The position numbers and the translations under genes were made by a program. Below the pieces are notes generated by a model. The model was not told the origin of the DNA, did no database searches, and saw only the letters and a list, made by a program, of their open reading frames with translations. A DNA stretch of 64,000 nucleotides from Ophioderma brevispina (Eukaryota; Echinodermata; Ophiuroidea; Amphilepidida; Ophiodermatidae), in contig JAMKCH010012484.1 of assembly GCA_023653785.1 (NCBI GenBank), positions 1 to 64,000 on the forward strand, in the 5' to 3' direction. Positions within the stretch are counted from its first letter, which is position 1; every line of letters begins with the position of its first letter. Positions 23,640 to 34,988 of this stretch are shown here, one piece after another.

Positions 23640-23990
23640 CATTAAGGGGGCTAGGACACTATAAAGATCTGTCCGAAATTTTTCATTTAACTCGGTAGGA
23701 ACAAACTCCATCGATGGTAACCAACGAATCCAAATAAAAATGGGGGTCACCGACCTCGTTTTTTCTATAATAACTGATTCAAAATACCTTTTTGGCCATT
23801 TTAATCAAAAATTAGTACACAAACCTATGGAAATTGGATTTTTACGACAGACATGTTTAATTATAAAAAAATTCCTGCTCGAAATTTTTGATGGAATTTT
23901 AATAAAAGTTCCGCACTACTAGAAGCTTTCGATTAAGAAAGAAAAAAGGTGGGGTCACGAACTATCTTTCTCAATAATTTAACAAGTAGC
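23640..23990. repeat. Intronic repeat with GGGTCACCGACCT phrase
   Basis: The phrase AAATGGGGGTCACCGACCT at 23740-23755 recurs, diverged, at 42210-42235 and 42420-42440 (ATGAGGGTCACCGACTT), with similar AT-rich surroundings. This points to one dispersed, decayed family of unknown class. Confidence 0.4.
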
Positions 23991-23997
23991 ACGTTTT

Positions 23998-24188
23998 TTA
24001 GTGTTCAAAATTGGAGGAAAAACGGATTGCCGGAACAGTCAGAGCGTCACCCGCAAATAGGTACTCGATATCGACGCTTCTAATAATCTCGCGCGCAATG
24101 ATTGTACGGTATCGATCACGCATTTCATGAGTAACACCAATATCATATGTAACTCCAATGTTTGCCTTGACAATGCGAAGAACATTCT
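23998..24188 (-). CDS. Orphan exon-like ORF inside an intron of the RVSF-motif gene
   Basis: A very good minus-strand acceptor (cccccattttcag before 24188, with a long pyrimidine tract) opens a frame (ENVLRIVKANIGVTYDIG, then THEMRDRYRTIIAREIIRS) to TAA at 23998-24000. The peptide alternates charged and aliphatic residues like a folded domain and does not look like random AT-rich translation. Its entry phase (1) does not fit the first exon at 26527 (phase 2), so it is not a simple cassette exon of that gene. It could be the last exon of another transcript or a retained pseudo-exon. The family is not recognised. Confidence 0.3.
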
Positions 24189-26526
24189 CTGAAAATGGGG
24201 GAAAATGGGAGCATGTGAACAAAATACACATAAAACAAGAAAATATCTGCACACCGTAAAAAATTCTGGAAAATGTATGGAACGTTCGGAGTATTTTACT
24301 GGAATTCTACCAATACAAAACTATACTATAAATCATTGTCATGACGAACTGTAAATTGCCCGACGCGTAAATTTTAGAGACGCAAAAATGCAAACTATCT
24401 CAATTCCAAGAACCAAAACTGCGGAAATTCAAAAATATTAAATGTTATGATGTCTTTCAATGTTTATTCCCATATGCCCCATATGAATAGGCCACTGTGT
24501 GTTCATTCTATCCGTAAACGGAAAAACAAAAAAAATCTTCCAGAGTAGGTCAATTCGCACGTAAAATTGGGCACCATACTAAGACCATGAGATCAGATGA
24601 CATAAGAATCTGGTTTTTTTAAAAGTAAATTTAGAATATTCTCTCTTTGGTCAATTTGAGGGGTTGGGGGACACACGAGAAGGCCGACATATAATTTAGA
24701 TAAACAGTGCAGAGGAAAACACTGAAAAAAATTTGTTCTATCCTACAAGGTTTCAAAACTAAAAAAGAAAAAAAAAATAAATTGTTAAACCTCTTATATG
24801 TTCGTAGACTCGTGGGGATATAAGAACATCATTACCCATATTCATCCAGGGGTCCTTTAGTTTTGGGTGATATTTTACCGGGAGAAGGTGTTGGAGTCTC
24901 TTGGCATTTTTAGATTGACCGCAGTTCAGGCCATCTGGCGCGCTTCCATAGTTTAGTTCGCATTAGTCGCATGCACGGCGCAGCTGCTGATTTTACGGGC
25001 GCGGTCCCCACTCAACGCCACGCAGCATTTTTGTTGGAAAATCCAAACCAGCTGGCACAGTGCAAGATCTATAGTGCGCGAGCTAAACGTGGTCTAGGCC
25101 TCCTTAAAATAGTGCATATGACAGATGTAATGCAGAAATGCGTTCCATAGTAATCAATTTATTAACAACACTGCAGTGCTTTGGGCCAATTTAGTGCAAT
25201 TTTGGCTTCTTTTTTCCTATCCAAACGGGCTGAGTGATGAGGTTTATAGCGCCTTCACATTTATAGACATTGTAATTAGTCATTTATCATGGTTAAACTC
25301 GTTTTATGGTCTACGGAAAAATCGTATTTTATGGGAAAATACGAATATGTTTTAAAAATTGTCCAAAACTTTACGGAAATTTCTGAGTGGATTTAAATCT
25401 TAAAAGTCTTAGAACCTTAAAAATATATACGAGACAAAAATGGTTCCAATTGAACATTTTAAAGAGTGGAATGGATGAATGATAAAATATAGTATGTAAA
25501 TAATTACTTCCAAATGCGATGTAAATGGTAAATGAGGCAAATTTGCTAGGATATTGAAGTCCACACAAAAGTCAGATCCCGACTTATTAGTAAACAGGGC
25601 CATAAAAAATCTTCATACTTGGACAAAGACGCTAGCGCTAGGCAAAAAAAAAGTTTGTCTCAGCTTCCGCGCGCATAGCTTTAAAAAATTGGATTTAGCT
25701 CATTATATCTATGCGGAGAGGGCGATTTTGTCTTTTTGTGGTTTTTTTACATTTAAAGTTTGTATTTTAATTAGGCGATACTCAATACTTTTCTGACACA
25801 AAATTGTGTCTCAAATTTGAGGACAAAAAAAAAAGAAAAACGTGGAACTATGGACTCTAGTGTTTTCTTCATTGTGGGAAGTTTGTTTTAGCCTTGTTTC
25901 TTCTTTCTTTGGATCACTGCCAACAACGTCCCCCGTTGGGACTAAAGAGAGGAAAAGGAGAGACATTGGAGTCAAGTGGCACGTATTGTATAATTCCAAA
26001 AAACACCATAGGCGCAAATTAAAAAAAACAAAAAAACTAAAAAATCAATAAAACTCAAAAACTTAAAAAACACAAAAACACAAATATTAAAACAATGTTT
26101 TAAAAAAAAAAAAAGCCACATCACATACAGCGATTTCTTCAACAATGTAAACAACAAACCTCGCCCACTATTTTTTATCAAAATCTGTATTTTTGAAGGT
26201 TGTATCGGAAATGATTGTAGTAAATACCCACTCCTTTATAAGTGGCTAAAGGATTAACAAGCCGTATTTGTCAAGAAATGAAGATTTTATCCTTGGTTTA
26301 CTAATAAAATGAAAAAAAAATATGGATTCACATTTCGTTATTAGTTAAACAAAACAGGCGTAAATTGGATCTTCAAGAACGCTTTAAAAATGCTTTAGTG
26401 TCTGTTTTCACAAGAAAAGTAATATAAGACGTTGATATGACAAAACACTAGAAATTTAGAACACAAAAATGGGCATTTGAGTTTGAAAAAAAAGACTATA
26501 TATAGTGGCTTTAACATACAAGTTAC

Positions 26527-26684
26527 CCGATGGTCGGCCAGAGCAGAGTAACCCGTGGTTCTTGGTAGGGCGTAAACAAATCGCTGGAGAGAACGGTTGC
26601 CGAAACCATCACCTGCTCCGTCATATCTTGAGGAGGTATTGGCAAGGCTGGAATCGCACCAGCAACCATGCCTGCCACTGCCAT
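26527..26684 (-). CDS. First coding exon of the RVSF-motif gene
   Basis: The minus-strand ATG at 26684-26682 sits in a perfect vertebrate-style Kozak context (GCCACCATGG). The exon reads 52 codons (MAVAGMVAGAIPALPIPPQD at the start, TLLWPTI at the end) and stops being coding at a donor, ATCGG|GTAACT. It ends in phase 2 and fits the exon at 22039-22200. The first residues are Ala/Gly-rich but have no basic start followed by a long hydrophobic run, so this is not a convincing signal peptide. It lies back to back with a possible plus-strand first exon at 26838. The transcript would span about 15.4 kb. Confidence 0.6.
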
Positions 26685-26837
26685 GGTGGCTTCGTGGACA
26701 AAAAAGTTTGTCAACTGGGGACATACTGAATTTAATTTCCGTCCCAATTTTTTGCCTTTTGAATTAATTCAAAATGCACAAAAACCAGAAGTGGCAGCAG
26801 CTCGCGTGCTTTCTGCGTCGTCGAGTGTGGAGAGGTT
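26685..26837. promoter_or_regulatory. Candidate bidirectional promoter, CpG-rich at its right side
   Basis: This 150-base gap separates the minus-strand Kozak ATG (26684) from a plus-strand ATG (26838). From about 26800 into the plus-strand exon there are 13 CpG dinucleotides in roughly 105 bases, far above the surrounding AT-rich sequence. A GTTGCT half-site resembling an RFX site lies at 26880-26885, inside the plus-strand exon; no second half is visible. I see no TATA box in a sensible place. The function is inferred from layout and composition only. Confidence 0.3.
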
Positions 26838-26911
26838 ATGTGGACGCGTTATCTCAACGCATGCGACGCGTACTTCATGGTTGCTAAGCGGGCAGAGATC
26901 GAGATTCAAAG
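26838..26911 (+). CDS. Possible first coding exon of a divergent plus-strand gene
   Basis: The ATG at 26838 opens 24 codons (MWTRYLNACDAYFM then VAKRAEIEIQ) and meets a donor, TTCAAAG|GTATTG, leaving phase 2. The frame is also open upstream across the CpG-rich patch. A second in-frame ATG at 26877 could be used. I found no downstream exon that continues this frame convincingly: joined to the acceptor at 28164 it runs 37 codons in a different frame from the 159-residue ORF there. It is offered as a candidate because of its position opposite another start and its CpG content. Confidence 0.25.
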
Positions 26912-27083
26912 GTATTGTTTACGCAACATCATTTATTTGCAAAGGGACCCTTTAAAATTAACTTAGTTTTCTCGTAGCAGTGGGTTCTTAAAAGTGAGGA
27001 GAGAGGGTTGTATTTTTTACTATAAATGACCATAAAATATAGAGTTTTGCAGGAATAGAGCGTATTCAATATGACGTCAGCCA

Positions 27084-27226
27084 CCAGACATGTTGGTGGA
27101 CAAGATGCATGATTCCAGGACTACATGCTGTCAATCGATCCATGTTAGCGATTGCACAGAGATAATTGACAGGTGAATGTATTGTAGCGTATGGAATGCG
27201 TTTATCTTGTCCACCAACATGGCTGG
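27084..27226. mobile_element. Foldback MITE between the divergent genes
   Basis: CAGACATGTTGGTGGACAAG at 27085-27104 pairs with ATCTTGTCCACCAACATGGC at 27204-27223. The pairing extends outward (GTCAGCC / GGCTGG). Loop about 95 bases; no ORF. Confidence 0.65.
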
Positions 27227-27436
27227 CTATGATACGGTCATTCATCAAAATCTCAGAATTGAAAACAATTACATTTAAGAAAAAAAGTTTGACCTTATCC
27301 CAAAAAGTGATAAGTGAGGAGGGTGGGCTAGAGAATCGATATTTTTTTTATTGCGGTTTGAAATAGAGCTTATTTTATTATTGGTGATAGGGCCATTTTT
27401 ACAGTTTGTTACCCCTTTAATTCCAACAACATAAGT

Positions 27437-27710
27437 CATAGGTTAGTATAAACGATAAACTTTTTGGAATCCTTGTACCAGACAGACATCATGAGTGTGC
27501 TTTTCAACACAATTGAACGTTTTTTAAATGTTACACCTGGGTTGTAACCTTGAACTCTAAACTGGGGGCTATGAAAGGGTGTGGCACGTGTTCCAATCAT
27601 TTTTTTTATATAAATGCATAGGACTAAAGTACTGGTGTACATATAAACACAGTTTGATCCAGATTTGCACACCACATGAGATCTGTTACACTACAGTCCC
27701 CCACTAAAAA
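27437..27710 (+). repeat. One arm of a foldback family also at 60.1-60.9 kb
   Basis: Phrases TTTTTGGAATCCTTGTACCAG, AACATCATG-like text, GTGTGCTTTTCAACACAA, TTGTAACCTTGAACTC, GGGGGCTATGAAAGGGTGTGG, GATCCAGATTTGCACACC and CATGAGATCTGT follow the same order as at 60690-60950. It is a diverged copy of that element's right arm and flank. Confidence 0.65.
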
Positions 27711-28248
27711 ATCGTTGCGCAGTCGAATAAGGGTTTACGTGTTATCAAGACCACAGAGTCTTATTATTTTTCAATAACACTATACGATTCCTCAATAAGA
27801 ATCGATTTGAAGTTTCTGAGAACTTAAATATTTAATTTTTATATGCCATGCATAGGCCCTAGGTAATAAATATGCATGAGGCTTTGTTACCATGTTAGCT
27901 GCGTCGCCAAGTACATACGCAGTGGCATGCGCAGTGGTAGTACTGAAACCAGAATAATGATCATGTAAACATTGACATTAACATTACACCGGCGGACGCC
28001 GATCTTTTTTGTTTCTCACTCAGATTGAATTGTTCATTGCTGAATAAAAGCGAAAAATAACACTACTTTGGTGGAATAGGGTTTCGACCCTCACCAGTCA
28101 CTTCATAACGACTAATGTGTCATCTGAATTAATTCCACCTGGTTGGGACCTGCTTTGTCTTCAGCCTTCATATGAAAGAGCAAGACATAGGCCCTAAAGC
28201 TCATCTACATCGAGCGTCCTTTAAAACCGGCCAACGGCAAGTTCAACA

Positions 28249-28728
28249 ATGCCGAACTCTGGATACCACGGTTTGATTAATGAACAGTATTATGGAAGCG
28301 ATAAGAAAGGAATATTTCCATTAGGAACTAAATATGGTATCGCTAACCTTCCCAATCCAGCATACTGGGATGCCTACATCAACCGACCAACAGTAATGAC
28401 GGTGTCGTCAGTACCAAGAGAACCTCGCAACAAATATTCTCGTCATTTAAACTTCTCCACCACTGGGAAAGCGGATACCGAGAGCCTTCGCATAGCTTTA
28501 GCAAGTCTTCACCTGAGCAGTGCAAGTTCACGTGGTGAGTCCAAAGCGCCTTCTGAGAGTCCTCATATCATGAACAGAGGTGGCATTCAAGCTAATTCTG
28601 TCGCACCGTTTGCAACTCTGGCAAAACCAACGTGTGGATTCTTCTTCTCTCGAGGCACTGATAACAAGAAGCGTCTCACTGGAATTCCATCGGCTGATCT
28701 TGTTAAATGGAGATACTACGTTAAGTAG
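28249..28728 (+). CDS. Single-exon gene for a 159-residue unrecognised protein
   Basis: The ORF runs from an ATG in good context (CAACAATGC) to TAG at 28726. It is the longest clean plus-strand ORF in this region. An in-frame TAA at 28222 supports the chosen start. The product is basic, soluble and rich in Tyr, Pro and Gly. It begins MPNSGYHGLINEQYYGSDKK, has a Ser-rich middle (about residues 83-100) and ends LTGIPSADLVKWRYYVK. There is no signal peptide or membrane span. Short Tyr/Pro-rich basic proteins of this kind include axonemal microtubule inner proteins, but I cannot identify a family. A strong acceptor (ctgctttgtcttcag, ending 28164) suggests a spliced 5' UTR. An upstream ATG at 28172 opens a 34-codon frame overlapping the start, a possible uORF. 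Confidence 0.6.
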   Translation: MPNSGYHGLINEQYYGSDKKGIFPLGTKYGIANLPNPAYWDAYINRPTVMTVSSVPREPRNKYSRHLNFSTTGKADTESLRIALASLHLSSASSRGESKAPSESPHIMNRGGIQANSVAPFATLAKPTCGFFFSRGTDNKKRLTGIPSADLVKWRYYVK

Positions 28729-29170
28729 AAAGGGCACATGGAACGCATAGTTTGTCTACTTTGCATGCATTATTCAAACCACATCTTGCTGTGCAGTTTG
28801 ATTTTCACCATATTTAAAGGTTTCTTACAAACTACTACAATTACTGCTTCAATTTTTCTTCAGGATAAAACTACATTAAATATCACTTTTATATTTTAGC
28901 AAACTAAACTTCATCGCTGACACGATTTAGAACATCACAAGAAACTTCACTTTGATAACTCTGAAGTGCTCATGAAATGAAACACCACCGAATATGTGTG
29001 CCGTGAATGAAATTCATGTCAATTGTCAAACAAGTTAAAACTCTACAAATTCCAACCTGCTTCAGTCGATTGCGCTTTCTAAGTTGTCTGATATGTATTG
29101 TGAATTGATATCAACCATTTTGCTAAACGATACACTTTTCGTAGTTTCGTTATGTGTCTTTGGAGAATCA

Positions 29171-29176
29171 AATAAA
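29171..29176 (+). terminator. PolyA signal AATAAA for the 159-residue gene
   Basis: AATAAA lies about 440 bases after the stop at 28728, a normal 3' UTR length, and no other gene lies between. Confidence 0.45.
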
Positions 29177-30560
29177 GGCTGAAGTTATGTTTTACCCAAA
29201 TGTGTTGTGTCAAACAAAATCTACTTTATTCAGCAAAGTGTTTGATTTGATATACTGCAACTTACTGCACACAGTAGGTTCCAACAAAAACAAGTTATTT
29301 GGTGTATCTTTGTGGTTTTCTGTTTGTTGGACTTGATCAACAAAATAATTTGTCCATTTATTTGTTTTAATTGAATTGACATATATCTCAATTGGCTGTT
29401 GGTATAGACAATCGTATGAATATCGATTTGATTTTGTTTGGGTTTGAGAAACCACACAGTTGGTGATATTATAGATCGTTTGTCAAGGTTTAACATTTTC
29501 GTACGTGTACATAACTTCTGATGATCAATACACTTTAAAGTATGGTCAATACACTTTAGTAGGAATTGTAGGCCTACACTGCAATTAAAGTATGCAGAAT
29601 TTGAACATATTCTGTAACATTTTTTAAACACGTAACGCTGTCATTTCATGCATATAATGGTCACGTTTATCCACACAGTAGTTTTGTATTCCTTTCTTTT
29701 GAAATAATGCTACACATTGTGTTTTCACGCGTTTACAGTACCCTTAAAATGCAAGACAAGTTTTCACAACAAATGTATACAAACCCAAACCAAAACAAAA
29801 TAAAAATAAAAACGGTGTACTATGGTTGAACCTGCCCGCCGTAAAGCTTGCAAGTGCTAAAGAAAAACGGAACTCCATAGTGTTAAAATTTAGAAAACAC
29901 ATTTTAACACCGTCCTAAATGTTCCGGCCGGTCTTTTGAACACGTGCAATAAATAGGATCTGGACGGGTAATGACATGGACTACGTGTTAACATTAGACA
30001 GCAAAATGTGTTTTCTCTAAGTTTTAACTATTATATAGGCGTTTACTTTTCTTTAACCTATAACACGGACAACCGGTGTTTGATTTATTTTTGTTTCAGT
30101 AGTGAGTATTTTACATTATCTTGCTTTTTGCGAAAAGAGAATACTGTAAAGATATGTAGACAACTTAAAATATATATGAAAAGTAACCAACTTAAACTCG
30201 CTATATTTGAACAGTGTGTTCTAAAAGCGAGTATTGTGTATAAATAACGTGATGTGTTCAAAAGTATAAAGATTATGTTTCATTGGCAGAGTGTATTTGG
30301 TGTCTTAAAAAATGTTACTTTTTGCAAATTTAAAACCTATAGGCAAAATGTCCATGGCTGAGGCTGCAAATTCACCTGGGACACTTTTGATGCATGGTAG
30401 CATGTTTATCATATTCCCGATTTCCGTCGACAACTTCATACCATTTATTGATCGTTTTAGTCAGGCGAGTTAGCAGAGAAGAAAAATCAATTGTTTTAGT
30501 ACAACAACATGTCTTTGTACACTTATGACGAAAACATCGCTAAAATTATCAGCAACAGGA
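29177..30560. other. No gene seen
   Basis: AT-rich sequence with small ORFs of random composition. A TTTTAACACCGTCC-type hairpin lies near 29880-29920. One TAGGCCTA palindrome at 29569. Confidence 0.45.
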
Positions 30561-30566
30561 TTATAC

Positions 30567-30570
<4 letters not shown>

Positions 30571-30608
<38 letters not shown>

Positions 30609-30840
30609 GGTTTAAAATTTTAACACCAAATTCGGCTGTTGTCAAGTTTGTCGGTGTTATAGTTTCTGGTGTTAAACGTTATGATTTCTGTAACCCTCTC
30701 AGTGTTTCTGCATAAACGGGGGTATATCTATTAAATTTAATTTAAAACACCAAGTTCGTCGTGTCAAGTTTCGGTTGTTAGGGTCTGGGGTTGAAATAAT
30801 ATTTACAACACGGCTCGGTGTTGCTGCAACAATTTTTTAA
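30571..30840 (+). repeat. PolyA run followed by a duplicated AACACC-rich unit
   Basis: About 35 consecutive A residues (30571-30606) precede two similar units of roughly 100 bases that each contain AACACCAA, GTCAAGTTT and GGTGTT (from about 30618 and 30748). No coding frame. Confidence 0.5.
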
Positions 30841-31109
30841 TATGTATTTTCGGCTGATCTGCTTATCTGCTTAAGCAGTTATCGCTAATTAGAAATGTTT
30901 CTGTGCTCTTTCAACAAACTTTGAAGTTAGGTGAATTTATCCATCCAGAGATCAACACCAATCAGAATCTTGGGTCCAACTTCGATGCGTACACTGTCTC
31001 ACTATGTGTATTGTATCATAGGCAACGCCCCCATTTGTAAATCTGTAAATTTTCACATACATAACCTCTGGCGTATACGCGTTCATCACCACATGATGCA
31101 TGTCCAGCA

Positions 31110-31680
31110 TGGTGTTAGGGGGACTGGTTCTTTCCCGCTTGAATATGCAAACTCTCTGCTTCTTGGCATGCGTGAGGCTGACCCTCGGTCTTCAACGCCT
31201 GCCGAACAAGGGGATTGCGCGGTTGATGATGGCTTGCGGACGGGAACCATCCTCTATGAACTGCTCTTAGGGAAACTGCATGGCTCCTTGTTAGACAAAG
31301 AATTCTATACAAACTCATGCTGTACGTTTACAAAGCCCTGATCTGGCTTCAGTTATCTATCAGCCACGATGCATCTCCAGAACACGGATCCTGCTGAATA
31401 TAGCAACGAATGCGCTCATCATCAGATCGTACCCGGGTCTTCATTGTTTCGATATCTGCAAACGAGTGGTGACACTAGCTTTAAACATCGCTGCTGCTCG
31501 GTCTTTTGGACCGAATCTCCCCTGTTCTCTCCGTGAACTGCAATCCTTGCCTGTGTTCAAGCGACAGCTGAAACTCACTTGTTTCCATAATTTTGTTTCG
31601 TTGTTTTTCCTCCTCTGTTATATTTTTGTAAAGCGCTCCGTTCTTCGTGGAGCGCTATATAAATGCTTGTAATAATATGG
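31110..31680 (+). mobile_element. 3' end of an L2/CR1-like LINE
   Basis: Broken plus-strand frames give the C-terminal tail of a non-LTR ORF2: YANSLLLGM, LYKLMLYVYKAL-like text, and RSFGPNLPCSLRELQSLPVF then KRQLK. The element ends with AAGCGCTCCGTTCTTCGTGG and AGCGCTATATAAATGC, a tail common in L2/CR1-type LINEs, then AATAAT. Truncated and inactive. Confidence 0.7.
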
Positions 31681-31689
31681 AAGCAACAA

Positions 31690-33640
31690 TAAACCAAAAC
31701 TATCATAATGCAGGCAATCAAATGTTGCAATGTTCCCAAAACCCAGATTTTGTTTACTGTCCGGATCGAAATTTCTGATGGTGGGGGGGGGGGGGGAGGA
31801 TAACAGCAAAGCACAGCACGGGGGGGGTTCTTTGGTTTGGTCCGGTACCCATGCTCGTTCCAAAAAAAGGGACTAGCTGCAATGCGGGACTACGCTAGGG
31901 GTATCAAATTCCCAATAATCAAGTTTTCTATCCCGCTAGGGTATCAAATCAGTTGTGATTGTGACTGGTTCAATGATACAATAGGAAAAATTAAACCTAA
32001 AACATATTAAAAAATAAACCCAAATGTGTAATTTTTCTTGCAGTAGCACACTGTGTAATTTTTCTTGTATATTAGATTTAAAGGTATATCTTTATTCACG
32101 TTTTAGAACAGGTTCCCCGCACGGGTAATACTTTCACTGCAATTGGTCCCGTTAGGATATATTTTCATTACTGAAAACTCGCACAAACTGGTCCCCGTTA
32201 GGGGTATATTTTCACTTAAAAATTGGTCCGTAGGTCACCTTCAGAAACCCCTGGAACGAGCATGGGTACCCACAATACCCCTGAGAACCCCCCCGGGGCA
32301 CAGCATTGGCGCACGCCACACAAGTAATTAATTTGTTCTACATCTACACGACGCCCATTGGTTTCAAGATCTTCATGGGCTCCCTGTGTAATCACCGTTT
32401 GCAGAGAAGAAAACACGATCCTTCCCATTGTTTAGGATATTGCTAAGAGTTTATCCTTTTTATTGCATAGCTTTGTCATCTGTACCTGATTACGTATAGT
32501 AGTGTTGAAAACCCTTTTCATTTACACACATATTTTAATTGGGTGAATTTTGTTGTGGAAAGTTCAATTCCTTTGAGGATAGGATCAATAACGGAGATTA
32601 TGGTTATCATCGATCAATTGAAACAAAAAGCAAGTGTCATAATTACTTTCATAATGCTTACCCCGTATATCATACATGGCGTTATTTATAGTTAGTTTAA
32701 CTTGAAACTCCATGATAGTACATTAACGCAATATTTGCTAAAGGAAATATGTCCCCCAAAGATTTTTGTCAAGCTCAGTGAACTTACATTCATAAATATT
32801 ATGCAATACATCACGCTCCCGAAAAAATAATACAATTTGATGATTAAATTAAACAAAATAGAGGCATTTTAATTTGCGTTTTTTGACATGACGAAGAAAA
32901 CGGGCGGATTTTCGCCACGGCTTCATTGATCAAAAGCGCCCAATTTTGCTATCCTCGTGACGTCAAAGTGATGACCAAAAACATTCGTGTTGAATCGAAT
33001 TGTTATTGCTGAAACAGTAATATGGAGGGATTAAATGAAAAGTAATAATAAAATTAGAAAAATAGTTAAGAATGACATTTTTGTTTCAATTCGTTGTGTT
33101 TTAATTATGTATTAAGTGGCCAAAACACTCGATTTATGATGGTCCCAACGACGTAAATTATGGATGCATGGTCATCACTTTGACGGCACCATTTGCCTGC
33201 GATGTGGATTTTGTCGGAACGTTTTCGAGTAAGCTATTGGGCGGAAACTTTAAAAGGGCAAAATACTCAAACAATGTGGACAAATTTTCAACTTATTTTG
33301 ATTTAGAGAATCTACGTTACTTAGGTTTCCATCCTACCAATTTTACAAATATTCAAGAATCATGACATATTTCCTTTAACTGTATAAATCCATTGGAATG
33401 GAGGAAAAGAGGTGTGTGTGCTACAGAATTGTCATATCTGGCTTATTTTCAAGTCGATTTCTTTCATTTTTTCAAAACAATTGGAAGTATATAGATTTGC
33501 TTATGAAAACAACAACAAATCTATGATTCAGTGATTTTTCTCAAGGTCAAAATCATCTGCTATCCTTGCACATTTTTTTTTATTCATGCAGTAGTAAAAA
33601 GTTTCATCTTTACAGAATGGCTTTAGCCCAAAACCCCATT
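31690..33640. other. No gene seen
   Basis: Contains a 14-G run (31783-31796), repeated GGTCCCCGTTAGGG/GGTATATTTTCA phrases at 32100-32230 in short tandem, and AT-rich sequence. A 65-codon ORF at 33168-33365 has no exon-like flanks. Confidence 0.45.
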
Positions 33641-33653
33641 AGTCAGAGGAATT

Positions 33654-34988
33654 GTGGGCGCAGGGTTTGGAAATGGAGTACGATTTCTCTATCGATTGAT
33701 TTTTTGTTTATAAGGACCTAAGCCGGCCAATAATATCTGGAGGGTGTGCAAAATTTCGTACAGTGGCATTTTCTAGAAATCCAATATGGCCGCTACCACC
33801 CCAAATACATAGGCCCCCGAACTCACCCATTGCCATAAACTCATCAGTTTGTGATAGAGGCATAAATCTGGGCTCTATAAAAACCCCGTAGGAACTCATA
33901 TCTCTCTAAAGTCCATTTCAAGTTGTTTAACATGTTTAAACTACAAGATTGCAGCTAATATGACTGCCTTTTAAGATTCTTTAAAACCTCAAATTGTCTA
34001 TACTTCAATAATATATATTTGCCGCCAATTTTGAATTTTAATAAAAGCATGTTGTCAAAACAACATAAACCAGACGGCTAGTTTGTAATGTCAAAGTACA
34101 TGAATCGTCATAACTTAATTTACAACTTTTCCATGATCATTTTGTATCTAAACTCAATACAATACAGGTGTGTCGTAATTTATAGGTTTTTAAAGAAGTA
34201 AAGACAGCCATATTGGCCCCTATCTTGACATTTATGCACGCTAACGAAACCAAAATGCCAGATAAGGATGCCAACTTCTCACATCTTAATCCCCAATACC
34301 TTCATTTACACACCTTTATAATAAGTTAGGACTATTGATTTAACTGAAAATATAATAAAAGATTAATAATAAGGTTTTAAATATCTTTTAAAGGCGGCTA
34401 GAATTGGCTGCCATCCTTGAATATAAAAAATGGCGATTACAAAGAGAAAATGCCAAATAAGGGTTTATAATACAATTCTCATAAGTGGTAAACAATAAAA
34501 CATTCTATAGACACTAGATACACACCTCTACAAACTGCAAACTGTGGAGAACACTTGACTTGCCTGGATGCTTTCGAAATGCATCATAGGTGTTAAAATA
34601 ATTCTTTCAGATTGTGTTCATGTAACAACACTTTTGGACACCTGCAGAACATATTTTATGTATTCCGCATCATTATTCTGTATATCATAAATAGGTGTAC
34701 TGGAGAACGAATTAAGGTCATTTAATGGTTTCTGAGCGCATATGGGACTTTGGAGCAGCCATATTGGAATTTTTATGGCAATGTATATGATCAAATCACA
34801 TTATTAACACTTCCTCGTGCTTAAACAACACGGCACCGCAAAAAAAATCGTCCCTATCCAAAAATTCACAATGGAACTTGGCAAATTTTGCACACCTTTA
34901 AAAAATTATTGGCTTAGGTTATAATAAACTACATTATATCGATAGAAAAAGTTTGTACTCCATTTCCATCCATTCAGGCTGTGTGCGC
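33654..34988. mobile_element. 1.3-kb inverted-repeat element, non-autonomous
   Basis: The left terminus (GGGCGCAGGGTTTGGAAATG, then GAGTACGATTTCTCTATCGA, ACCTAAGCCGGCCAATAAT and GGTGTGCAAAATTT) is repeated in reverse at 34880-34985 (AAATTTTGCACACC, ATTATTGGCTTAGGT, TCGATAGAAAAAGTTTGTAC, TCCATTTCCATCCATTC). The arms are imperfect, about 110 bases. The interior is AT-rich, contains several ATATTGG/CCATATT phrases and no transposase ORF. Confidence 0.6.

Noticed and set aside
28075..28140. Possible tRNA gene around a GGTTTCGACCC box-B-like string
   Set aside because: No matching box A at the right distance and no acceptor stem can be formed.
30509..30715. ORF with a run of lysines
   Set aside because: Produced by a polyA run of about 35 bases; no flanking coding signal.
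33168..33365. 65-codon ORF that looks slightly protein-like
   Set aside because: No splice sites, Kozak context or repeat of motifs; length is within chance for AT-rich DNA of this size.
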